From Gaeumannomyces sp. JS-464 (taxonomy: Eukaryota > Ascomycota > Sordariomycetes > Magnaporthales > Magnaporthaceae): DNA of 45,375 nucleotides. Below the pieces are notes generated by a model. The model was not told where the DNA came from. It searched no databases and was given only the letters and a program-made list of their open reading frames with translations. The DNA lies in contig NGZR01000016.1 of the NCBI GenBank assembly GCA_002197995.1, positions 1 to 45,375 on the forward strand, read 5' to 3'. The position numbers and the translations under genes were made by a program. This document shows positions 19,101 to 28,079 of the stretch, in pieces. Within the stretch, counting starts at the first letter, position 1; each line of letters starts with the position of its first letter.

Positions 19101-19626
19101 ATGGTAAAGAGTAGTAACCAAGTGTGTCAGTAGGTGTAGTAGTACCCGTGTGTAGAGTGTGTCGTAGGTGTGTGTGAAGTAGTACCCGGTCGTCCAGTCG
19201 TAGTGTAAGTCCAACGTAAAAAAGCGTAAAAAAGAGTGAAGGAAGTCGTGTAAGTAGTAGTGTCGTGTGTGTGTGTAGTCGTAAGTCGTGTAAAGGTGTG
19301 TGTAGTGTGTCCGTGTGTGTGTGTAAAGCGGTGTGTGTGTCGTGAAGTAACACCGTAGTGTGGTAGGGTAAAGAAGCGTGTCACGTGGTCGTGAGTACAC
19401 GTGTCGGTGGTAAAAAGGTAAGTAAAGTGTGAAGAGTCGCGTACAAAGCAGCAGTAAAGTAGGTAAGTGTAAAAGTACAGTAAGTAGAAGTAAAAAGTAC
19501 GTCAAAGTAAAGTAGTGTAGCAAAAGTGGGTGTGTGTGTGTGTGACGTCAACAAGTAGTCGTGTGGTCCGTAGTGTCAGGAAGTAGCACGTGTAGTAAGG
19601 GTGTAGGTAAGTAACGTGGTAGCCAA
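13199..19626 (-). CDS. cob: Cytochrome b, 3' part of split gene, left-arm copy
   Basis: Apocytochrome b of respiratory complex III. Three exons are recognised: ~19,546-19,626 (ATVITNLISAIP, Trp as TGA, IGQDIVE), ~15,756-15,850 (WGGFSVNNATLNRFFALHF), and ~13,199-13,960 (AALVLMHLIALHD, then PNYLGDSENY, MANPMQTPAAIVPEWYLLP and LDPF-type C-terminal helices, ending LIENTLMDLRRS stop). PEWY is the conserved Qo-site motif; its Trp is TGA, which shows mitochondrial code 4. The 5' exons are missing because the inverted repeat turns round inside the intron before the first exon seen. Group I introns with LAGLIDADG ORFs lie between the exons. Confidence 0.93.
13961..15755 (-). mobile_element. cob intron before the last exon, group I, left arm
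   Basis: Lies between the WGGF exon and the AALVLMHL exon. R element GTTCAACGACTA at 15,563-15,578, S GATATAGTC at 15,500-15,515. Here the ORF follows the core instead of preceding it. Confidence 0.78.
14096..15330 (-). CDS. LAGLIDADG endonuclease 3 in cob, left arm
   Basis: Motif 1 reads FLVGLIDGDGYIQA (~15,020-15,090; the bases around GD differ between arms by an indel). Motif 2 is WFIGFVVAEGSF (~14,520-14,570). The C-terminal part is VKDIQKVINFFSFEDHYPLT, SNKYKGLNFPLTDKEVGVLD stop at 14,096. It is downstream of the intron core and so is free-standing rather than fused to an exon. Confidence 0.83.
16485..17640 (-). CDS. LAGLIDADG endonuclease 2 in cob, left arm
   Basis: Same family and layout as endonuclease 1: KKLNRLSTAEYLAIPNSFLA, motif 1 FLMGFLDGDGYIGI (~17,395-17,440), motif 2 GFVCSEGSF (~16,865-16,890), VSSKSDVQSVINFFSFSGYH, then NLRNSERYKNLKFPS stop (TAG at 16,485). 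The start is unclear; the frame reaches back to FFGAVYDKFLLC at ~17,600. Confidence 0.85.
18230..19545 (-). CDS. LAGLIDADG endonuclease 1 in cob, fused to the upstream exon, left arm
   Basis: A two-motif LAGLIDADG homing endonuclease. The frame appears to run on from the cob exon through a hydrophobic stretch (FANIYLSIFILLCILITIYA), then IGVIQKNALKKGNKTLRLDK. Motif 1 is SFLAFLVGLIDGDGYI (~19,195-19,240). Motif 2 is WIVGFMCSEGSFFI (~18,610-18,660). The C-terminal part reads QFGVSSKSDIQRVVNFFSFS, GLHPLIGLKYIQY and RYKDLNYPKV stop at 18,230. This type is well known in fungal mitochondrial group I introns. Both acidic catalytic residues are present. Confidence 0.88.
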
Positions 19627-20213
19627 AGTCGTGTGTAAGTGTGTACCGTAAGTCCAGGCGTAGCCACCCCAGGTGGGTAAGTAAGTGTACGCGTGTCGCG
19701 TGCGTGTAGTAGTGAAAGTAAGGGAGGTGGCAGGCAGGGTGTCCCAGGAGGGGTGTGCGCGTACGAAGGTAGTACGAAGGTGCACGTAGCCGTCGTAGGT
19801 GGTGTGTAAAGTCAAGGTAAAGTGTAGTGGTACACGTGTACGTAGTGTAAGTAAAGAGTGTAAGTCGGTAGTGTAAGTAGTGGTAGTAAGTGCGTCGTGT
19901 GTGTGTGTGTCGTGTGTGTGTGTGTAGGCAGTAGTACGTGTAGTGTAAAGTACGAGTGTAGTCGTGTGTAGTGTAAGAGTAAGGTAGTAGGTGGTACAGT
20001 AAGTGTGTACGTGTGAGTGTGTAAACACGTAAGAGGCGTAGGTAGCACGTGTCGGTAGTACGTGTCGGTAGCGCACACCCGTCCGTGGGAAACCGTGTGC
20101 CGTGCCACGTCGTCCGTGTAGTGTGTCAGTAGTAAGCAGCGAAGCCGGTAAGTGTAGTGTACCACGTGGGGTGGCGTAGCCGTGGAGTGTAGGGTAAAGT
20201 GTAAAGAGTGTGT
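19627..20213. other. Turning point of the inverted repeat, inside a cob intron
   Basis: Both sides carry the same intron 3' end: TGGCTAGCCTGGATTAGG, GTAATAATTAC with GCTTCGCTGC, and TACGAAGTATACGAAGTGC. They meet around a T-rich centre (TCTTTTTTTTCTTTT, raw ~19,885-19,925). Complementarity runs to within a few dozen bases of the centre, as expected when a read goes round a hairpin. No gene is seen apart from the intron end. Confidence 0.8.
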
Positions 20214-23200
20214 GGCGTACAGGTGTAGTGTACGTAACCGTGTAGTAAGCGTAGTGTCCAGTGAAGTAGGACAAGAGTAGTGTGGTGTGAGGTCAAAAAC
20301 AAACCAGTGTGTGTGCGTAAGTAGTGTAGTGTGTGAGGTAGTGTGTGTGTAGTGTCGTAGTGTAGTGGTAGTGTGTGTAAGTGTACGTAGTGTGTACGTG
20401 CGTGCGTGTGTGGTAGCGAGTCGTGTAAAGTGTGTAGTGTACGTGTGTGTGTACACGAAGGTGGTAGTCAGACAGGTGAAGCGTGTCGTGTGTACCGTAC
20501 ACAGTAGGGTGGTGTAGTGTCAGAAAACGCGTGTGTAAAAAAAGGAAAGTAAAACGTGTGTAAGAGTGTAGAAAAAAGAAGTAGTAGTGTAAGAGTGTCC
20601 GTGTCAGTCGTGTGTGTGTAGCGTGTGTGTGTGTAGGTGTGGAGTGTAAGTAGAGTGGAGAGGGTAGTAGTGTCAAAGTAACGTAGAACAGTCGTAAAGG
20701 GGTAGTAGTAACGTAGTGAAAGTGTGGGTGTAGTCGTGTGTACAGTCGTAGAAGAGTCGTGTGTCGTACCGTGTAGAAGTAGTAGTGTCAAGTCGTGGTG
20801 TGTGTAAGAGTGTAGGGTAGTAAGTAAAGTAGTAGTAGTAAAGAGTCGTAAGAAGGTCCAACGTGTGGTAAAGTGTAGGTAAGTGTAAAAAACGTGACCG
20901 TACAAGAAGGTAGTGTAGTGTGTCCAGTGTACGTGTCGTGGTAGTAAGTAAAGTCGTGTGTGTGTGTAACGTGACACCAGAGGTAAAGTCAAGTGTGTAA
21001 CGTGTAGCGTAGTGGTAGTAGTAGTGTAAAGAAGTGAAGTGAAGTGTGGTAGTGAGTGAAAGTGTGGTAGAGTAAAGCGTAACAGTACGTGTGAAGGTCG
21101 TGTGTGAAAGTGCCGTAAAAGTCCAGTGTGGAGTGTAGTACAGTGTAGTGTACCAGTGTGTGTGTAAAAAGTGTGAAGTGTGGTAGGAGTGTGTACAGTG
21201 CGTCAGAGGGGTGTCGTGTGTCGTGTGTAGTGTAAAACAAGTAAGTGACGGGTGTGGTGTGTGTCAAGTGTAAGCAAAGGAGTACAGTGTCGTAAGTCGT
21301 AGTGTGTGAAGCGTGTGTGTAAAGTGTAAAGTGTGTGAGTACAAAGTAGAAAAGTAGGGTGGTAACAGGGTGGGTAGGTGTAGTAAGTCAAGTGTGTGGG
21401 TGGTGTAGGTGTCGTAAAGTCGTGAGTAGTACAAAGAGGTGTGGTCAAGTGTGTCGTGTGTCGTGTGTGTCAGGGTGTGTACACCCGGTGTAAGTAGGAC
21501 GTAAAGTAGTAGTACAAGTAGTGCGTAAAGTGAGTGTAAAGTAAGTGTGTGCGGTGAAAGGTGTCACGGTGTAGTAAAGAGTGTGTAAAGTGTAGTCCGT
21601 AAAGGTAGTAAGTAGTGTAGTAGTGTGGTAGGGTAGGTGTGTAGTAAAGTAGAGTAGTAGTACGTGTGTAAAGTAGTGTAGAGTAAAAAAAGTAGTGTGG
21701 TGGGCGTCCGTGTAAAAGTAAGTCGTGTAGTGTAAAGAGTGTAAGTGTGTGTAGAGGCAAAGTGGGGAAAGTGTACAGAGACAGTGTGTGTAGTAAAGTA
21801 ACCGTCCGAGTGTGTAGTGTAGTAAAAGTGTAGTCGTGGTAGCGAAAGTGTGTAAGTGTCGGGTAGTAGTGTGTAAAGTGGAGTGTAAAAACGGTGTCAA
21901 CGACGTAAGTGAGGTGAGGTGTAGTACCAACAAGTAAGCGTCAACACGAGTACCCCCAGAAGTGGTGTCGTGTGTAGCGTGTAACGTGTGTACGTAGGTG
22001 TCGTGTGCAGCAGCAAGTAAGCAGGGTAAAGGGGTCAAGTGTAGTGCGTAGGGAGAGTGTGTAAGAGTAGTAGGTCGTAAGTGTACAGTCGTGTGTAAGG
22101 GGTGGTAAAGTAGTAGTGTGTAAAGTACGTGGTAGTAAAGTGTAAAGTAGTGGTCAGTAAAAAGTCGTGTGGTAGTCCGTGTAAAGGAAGTAGTGTGTAA
22201 GTGTAACGTGTGTGTGTGTCGGAGCCGGTGTGTACGACAAAGTGTGTGGTGTAGTGCCGCGTGGTGTGTACCGTGGTAAGTAGGAAGTGTAAGGAGTGTC
22301 GTAAAGTCGTCGGTGCGTAAAAAGGTGTAAACCGAGTGTAGTCCACGGCGTGAAGTAGTGTGTAGCCAGTCCCGTAAGTGTCGTGTGTGTGTAGCGTGTG
22401 TGTGTGTAAGTGGGGTGTGTAGTAGAGTGGGGAGTGGGTGTACAGTGTGGGAGTGTAGTAAAAGGTGTAGTAAAGAGTCGGAGTAGAAGGTGTGTAGTCG
22501 TAGTCGTAGTGTGTCGTAGTACAGTGTGTAGAGGAGTAGTCGCGGGTAGTGTAAACGTAGTGGTGTCAAGTCGTAGTAGTGTAAAGAGTAGGGTAAAAGT
22601 AGTAGTACGTGTACCCGTAAGTAGAAAAAGCCCGTACAGCGTAGACGTGTGGTGTAGTCAGGTAGAGTCAGAGGTGTGCAAGAGGGTAGTGTAGTGTCCC
22701 GTGTGTAGTGTGTGTACAGTCACGGACGTGTGTGTGTGTGTCGTGTAACGAACACGTCGGTAGGGAGTCAAGTAGTCACAGTGGCGTAGTGGTAGTAGTG
22801 TGTGTGTAAGTAAGTAAGTAGTAAAAAAGTGTGTCAGGAGGTGTACCGTGTCAGGTAGCCCCGAGTGTGTGTACAAGAACGTGTCCAGGTGTAGGTGCGT
22901 GTGTAGGGGTAGTGCAAAGTGTGTACCGTGTGTGTGTGTAAGTGAGTGTGAAGTAGGTAGGAGTGTGTGGTCGTGCGTCGTGAGGGGTGTCAGTGTGTGT
23001 GTAGTGTAAAGCGTAACGTGTGGAGTGGGTGTGGTGTGTCCAAAGTGTAAACAAAGAGTGTACAGTAGTGGTGTAGTGTGGTGTGTGAAGCAGTGTCAAG
23101 GTGTAGTGTGTGTAAGTACGTAAGTCAAAAAGTCACAGGTGGAGTAAAGAACGTAGTAGTGCACAGGTGTGTGGGGTGTAGGTGTCGTAAAGTCCGAGTG

Positions 23201-26200
23201 GTACAGAGGTGGTGTAGTAAAGTGTGTGTGTGTGTCGTGTGTGTCAGGAGTAGTCACCCGGTGTAGGTGGGACGTGTAAACGTGTAGTGTCAGGTAGTAC
23301 AGCGTGTGAGTGTGGGGTAAGTGTGTGCGGTAACGTCGTGAGCGGTGTAGTAAAAAGTCGTGTAAAGTGTGTCCCGTCGTGTAGGTGTGTGTGTAGTACG
23401 TACGGTAGGTCCGTGGCGTGCGAAGCAGGTACGAAGGTACAAAGGTAGTGGTAACGTGGGTGTCGTACGTAAGGTAGCAGGCGTAAAGCGTGTAGTCAGT
23501 CGGGTAGTAGTGTAAGTAAAGTGTCGGTAAAGTGGTGGTAGCGTGTCGTAGTCCCCGTGTAGTGTGTGTGTGTGGGTGTAGGGGAGTACAGGAAGTGTGA
23601 AGGTGTAAGTGTAAAGTGTAACGTAGAGCGTCCCGTGTAAACCAGGTAAGTGGGTGTGTAACGGTAAACGGGGGAAAGTGTGCAGGAAAAGTAGTGTAAG
23701 TGTAAGTACCGTCCGTAAAGTGTAAGTACAAGTCGTGCAGCGAAGAGTGTGTGAGTGAGGGTAGTGTGTGAAGTAAACAGTCAACGTAACGGTGTCAACG
23801 ACGTAGTCCAGGTGCGGTGAGTGTAGTAGTCCACAAGTAAGTCGTGGACAGTAGAGTGAAAGTCCCCGCAGCCGTGTAGTGTGTAACGTGTAGGTGTGGT
23901 GTGTAGTAGTAGTAGTAGTAGTAAAAGTAGTAGTAAAAAGGGTGTGAAGAGTAGTAGGTCGTGTGTCGTAGAGCGTGGTGAGGCGTCGTCGTGTGAAGGT
24001 GTGTGTGTGTGTAGTAAAACGTAGAAAGTCAGTGTGTGAGGAGGGTGTGTCAGCGGTAAAGTAACGCAACGTGTGTAAAGTAGAGTGTCGTGTGTGCAGT
24101 GTACAGTGTGTGTGGTAGTGTACCGTGTGTAGCGTGAAAAGAGTAAGAGGGTAGTGTAAAAGTGTGTGCCGTAAGTGTGCGTGTGGAAGACAAAAACGTA
24201 AGACGTAGTGTAGTGTGTGGTAAAGTAAGCAGCACAAGGTAGTAAGTGTAAAAAAAACGTGTGTGTGTGTGTGTAGTGTGTGTAAGTGTAGTAGTGGTGT
24301 GTCAACGACGTAGTACGGCAAAAGTAAAAGTACAGTAGTAGTGTGGTGGTGTGTGTAGTAGTGAGTAGTAGGTCGTAAACAGTGTGGTCAGTGAGAGTAA
24401 GTGAAAGTAGTAGTCCAGTGTGTAAGTGTACGTCGTGTGTCAGCGTGGTGTGTGAGTGCGTGTCGCAGGTAAGTAGGTGTAAGACGTGTCAAGCGTGTCG
24501 CGTGGGGTGCGTGTACGTGTCGGTAGCACAGGAGTAGAGTAAGTGGAGTAAGTAAGTACGGTAAAGTGGTGTGGTAGTGTAGTCACGTGTGTCCGTGTGT
24601 GTGTGCGTACACGTAGCAACAAAGGTCGTGTGTGTAAGTGTGTAAAGTCAGTAAAACGTGTAGTGACGTAGTGTGAGGTGTGAAAAAAGTAGAAGTGTAA
24701 CGTAAGACACAGTGGTGTACGTAGGAAAAGAGAAAGTGTAGTAGGTACCGTGTCGGGTCCAAGACCGGAGAGTGTGTGTAAGGTGTGTGTGTAGGTGTGG
24801 GTCGTGTAGTAGAGTGGGTGAGGGTGTAGTAGTACAAGCGTAAAAAGTCGTAAGTGGGTGTAGTAGTAGAAGTGTGTAAGTGTGTAGGTGTAGTAACGTG
24901 TGTCAGTAAGTAGAGAGTGTGTAGCGTACGTGTGTCGAAGTACCGTGGTGTAAGGTAAACGTACAGTGTGTGGGTAGTGTAGTGCGTAAAAGTAAACGTC
25001 AAGGTACAAGGTAAAGTGTGGTGTGTGTAGTAAGTGTGTGTGAGGTGTAAAGGTAGTAGTGTGTAGGTGTCCGTCGTGGTGTAGTGTAAAACACAGGCGT
25101 AGTGTCGTGTGTGTAACCAAAAAGTAGGAGTGTAAGTCAGGTACAAGTGTGTAGTGTAGTGTAGTAGTACGTGTGTAGAAGTAGTAAGTAGTAAAAAGGT
25201 GAGAAGTGTGTCGTACCGTGAGGGTGTAGTGTCCGTAAGTGTAGTAGTGCCGTGTGAGGTGTGTGGAAACACCAGGGGAGTAGTAAGTGAAAAAGTGGTA
25301 GTGTAGTACGTGTGTAAAGAGTGTGGGTGTGTAGTGTGGGTGTGTGGTAGTGTGCGTGAGGGGTGTCGTGTGTGTACGGTGCAAGCGTAAGTAAGGAAAG
25401 TGTGTGCGTGTCAAGTGGTAGGGTCAGAGTAGGGTAAGTAGGTGGTGTGTAAGTGAAGTACGTAGTGTGTAGTGTAGTGTAGTGTGTGAACCGTAGGTAG
25501 AGCCCGTGTGACGTGTCACGTAAAAGCAAAGAGTGTGTAGTCAAGTGTGGTGTCGGTAGTGGTCGTGTCAGGTAAAAGAGTAGTACAAAAGGGTGTAGTG
25601 TAAGTGTGTCGTGTGTGTCGTGTGTGAAGAGTCAGTGTAGTCCGTCGTGTACAGGGTGTAGTAAAAAGAAAGGTGTAGTCAGTCGTGAGTGTAAAAGTCG
25701 TGTGTAAAAGAAGTCGTAACAAAGTAGTAAAGGGTCGTAAAGTGTGTCCCGTGTGTAACAGAGTAAGGAAGGTAGGAGGTGTCGTAGAGTGTAGAGCAAA
25801 CGTAAAAAGTGTAGTAAAGTGTAAAGTGGTGTAGTAAGTAGAGAGTGGTGTGTACGTCCGTAGGGTGTAGTGTCGTACAAGTAAGTGTCGTGTAGTGTAG
25901 TAAAAAGTAGGTAAAAAGAAGTGTGGTGTAGTGTGTGTAGCAGCAGTGTAGGTGTGTGTAAGTGCAGTGTGTAAGTGTGCGGTGTACAGTGAGTACCGCA
26001 GGGTGTCGTAGGTAACCCGTGTGTAGGGTGGTGTGTCAGGGTAAGTGTAGTGAGTAGAAGTAACAGTGTGTGCGTCCAGTAGTGTACGTGTAGTGTGTAA
26101 AGAGTGTGTAAGTGTACGTAGTAGTGTGTGTCGTGTGTAGTAGTGTGTGTGTGTGTAAGGTGCGTGTGTGTGGTAGTGTCGTGTGTAGTGCCGTAAGTGT

Positions 26201-26747
26201 AGTCGTGGGGTGACGTCAGAAAAGTGTAGTAGTAAGTGGCGTAACCCAAGTGCAGACACCGTGCAGCCAGTGTGGTGTCCGTGAAGTGAGTACCGTGTCG
26301 TGTCCCGTGTGTAGTGCCAGTGTGTGTAAGAGTCGTAGTACCGTAAGTAAAGTGTAGTGTAGGAGGTAGTGTGCGTAGTGGTGTGTAGGTGCGTAGTGTG
26401 TGTAAGTCAGTAAGTGGCAGTGTAGCCGTGTAACGTGACGTGTAGGGTAGAGTCGTAAAGGGTGTCACAAGTGTGTAGACCGTGTGTGGTCAAAAGTGTA
26501 GCGTGTCGTGAGTGGTGTGTGTGGTAGCCAAGTGTGTCGTGTAAGTAGTGTAAGTGCAAGTGTGGGGTGCGTAAACAGTGGTGTGAGGAGTCCAGTGTGT
26601 AGTGTGTGTAGTGTCGGGCAAAGTGTAGCACAGCGTCGTGGTACGTGTGTGCACAGTGTGTGGTGTGTGTAAGTAAGTGTCCGTGGTCAGTAAGGTGTGT
26701 AAGTCGAAAAGTACGTGTAAGTGGAGTGTGTACGGTAGAAGGTGTAA
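20214..26747 (+). CDS. cob: Cytochrome b, 3' part of split gene, right-arm copy
   Basis: Plus-strand copy of the same gene. Exons: ~20,214-20,291, ~24,030-24,123 and ~25,924-26,747. The MANPMQTPAAIVPEWYLLP stretch reads without a break at about 26,240-26,310, while the left arm has lost one C there. That is direct evidence that frame breaks are read errors, not biology. The gene is 5'-truncated at the fold. Confidence 0.93.
20292..21611 (+). CDS. LAGLIDADG endonuclease 1 in cob, right arm
   Basis: Second pass over endonuclease 1, beginning directly after QDIVE and ending RYKDLNYPKV stop at 21,608-21,611. Merging with the left copy removes most breaks. Confidence 0.85.
22200..23384 (+). CDS. 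LAGLIDADG endonuclease 2 in cob, right arm
   Basis: Second pass over endonuclease 2. The motif 2 region GFVCSEGSFF lies at 22,958-22,998. It ends with YKNLKFPS and TAG at 23,381-23,384. The start is approximate. Confidence 0.82.
24124..25923 (+). mobile_element. cob intron before the last exon, right arm
   Basis: Plus-strand copy, R element GTTCAACGACTA at 24,297-24,313. The ORF (~24,700-25,794) follows the core. Confidence 0.78.
24700..25794 (+). CDS. LAGLIDADG endonuclease 3 in cob, right arm
   Basis: Second pass. The stretch from VGLIDGD lies at ~24,790-24,835, and the end LTDKEVGVLD stop lies at ~25,752-25,794. It agrees with the left copy. Confidence 0.8.
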
Positions 26748-26967
26748 AAGTGAGTAGGTGTGTGCGTAGGGTAAAACGTACAGCGTGTGTAGCAACCCCA
26801 AAGGGGGTAGCGTACCGTGGTGTGTACAGGTGTAGTAGGCGGTAGTAGTGTGTACGTGCCGTACGTAAGTAGTAAAAAGTACGTAAGTCACGTACAGTAC
26901 GAAGGTAGTAAAGGGGTACAACGGTAGGGAAGTACGGACACAGGTGGTAGGCGTGCGTAAGTAGTGC

Positions 26968-27095
26968 GTAAGTGCGTACGTGTCGGTAGCAGTACGTGTC
27001 GGTAGCAGTACGTGTCGGTAGCAGTACGTGTCGGTAGCAGTACGTGTCGGTACGTGTCGGTACGTGTCGGTACGAAGGTACGAAGGTACGAAGGT
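26968..27095. repeat. Array of TACTTCGTAGCA repeats, right arm
   Basis: Four to five copies of TACTTCGTAGCA followed by TACTTCG and TACGAAG runs. This is the complement of the left array at 12,847-12,965. It can form hairpins. Repeats of this kind are common spacers in large fungal mitochondrial genomes. Confidence 0.9.
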
Positions 27096-27190
27096 AGCAA
27101 AAGGTGGTAAGTAGTGTGTGTGTAGTGTAGTGTAGTGTGTGTGTGTCAAGCACAAGGTAGGTAACGGTGTAAGTAAAAAGTGTAAAAAGT

Positions 27191-27763
27191 AGTGAAAGTA
27201 GTGTAGTAGTAGAGTGTAGTGTGGGCGTGTAACAAAGTCGTAGTCGTGAAAGTGACGTGTGTAGCGTAAGTAGTACGTCACGTGTAGCAGCGTGGTGTAA
27301 GTAGTGGAGGCACGTGTGAGGTACAAGGGGTAGTAGAAGTACGTGTAGGTGGTGTGACGGTAACCCGTGTCCGTGGGCCAGTGTAAAGTAGTAGAGGTCG
27401 TGTAGTGCGTAAAGGCGTGTAAGTAAAGTGAGGTGTGTGTGTACAGTGAGTAAAGCGTGGTGTGGTGTCGGTGAAAGTGGCAACCGAAGCGTGTGTGTAA
27501 GTAAGGGTAAGAGAAAGTAGAACGTAGAGGTGTAGTCGTCAGGACGTCGTAGAGTGTAAAGTAGTGAGGGAAGAGGGTGTCGGTCAAAAGTAGTAGCGTA
27601 AAAGTGAGTAGTGTGAGTGGAGTAAGTGGGTCGTGTAAAAAGTGGGGTGAGTAGTGGTGTGTGAGTGGGTGGGTCAGTCGTGTCGGCAGTAGTAGTGGAG
27701 GTAGACGTGGCGCCGTAGTGTGAGGAGTGTGTAAAGGTGGAAGTAAAGTGTAGGTGAGTGTAA
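27191..27763 (+). CDS. Hypothetical ORF of about 150 codons, right-arm copy
   Basis: Second pass over the same unknown ORF. This copy repairs several breaks in the left one, for example LTLTLPGPLNIESYAKGL, where the left arm has lost bases. Because the frame stays open when the arms are merged, it is probably a real gene. The function is unknown. Confidence 0.6.
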
Positions 27764-28079
27764 AAAGTAGTGGTAAGTAGTACGCGGTAGTGTGCGTAGT
27801 AAAGTAGTAGTAGTGTAGTAGTGTGTACAGCGTAGTAGGCGGTAGTAGTGTGTACGTGGTCGTACGTAAGTAGTAAAGAGTAGTCACGTACCACCCGTGG
27901 CAGTACAGAAGGTAAACCGTGACGTGCGTGTACGTGTCGGTAGAAGGGGGGGGTGGGTAGTGGTCAAAGGTAGAGCAGTGCGGGTACAGCCGGTGTAGTA
28001 GTGTGTGTGTAGTGTGTAGTGTAGGTGTGTGTGTGTCAAGCACAAGGTAGGTCGTGTGTAAGTAGTAAAAAAAAAAGTA

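Larger units (their letters stand above)
15851..19545 (-). mobile_element. Two successive group I intron units in cob after QDIVE, left arm
   Basis: Between the exon ending QDIVE and the exon starting WGGF there are two ORF-plus-core units. Unit 1: ORF 18,230-19,545, R element GTTCAACGACTA at 17,928-17,943, S-like AATATAGTC at ~17,755-17,768. Unit 2: ORF 16,485-17,640, R at 16,064-16,079, S GAAGATATAGTC at 15,903-15,916. No cob exon was recognised between the units, although a few codons could be hidden. Confidence 0.75.
1..19905 (-). repeat. Left arm of ~19.9 kb inverted repeat (fold-back copy)
   Basis: In restored form this arm is the reverse complement of about 19,905-39,810. Landmarks pair in order: atp6 stop (189 with ~39,600), atp6 start (11,864 with 28,080), cob stop (13,199 with 26,747), and cob exon DIVE end (19,546 with 20,291). 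In the stretches I compared the arms differ mainly by scattered one- or two-base indels, and each arm has errors the other lacks. For example, before the cob TGA codon one arm lost an A and the other lost TG nearby. This is what two passes over one molecule would give. A true genomic palindrome is possible but less likely. Confidence 0.9.
20292..24029 (+). mobile_element. Two successive group I intron units in cob, right arm
   Basis: Plus-strand copy. ORF 1 ~20,292-21,611, R element GTTCAACGACTA at 21,893-21,907; ORF 2 ~22,200-23,384 with GFVCSEGSF at 22,958-22,995, R at 23,791-23,806. The same arrangement as the left arm, again without a recognised exon between. Confidence 0.75.
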
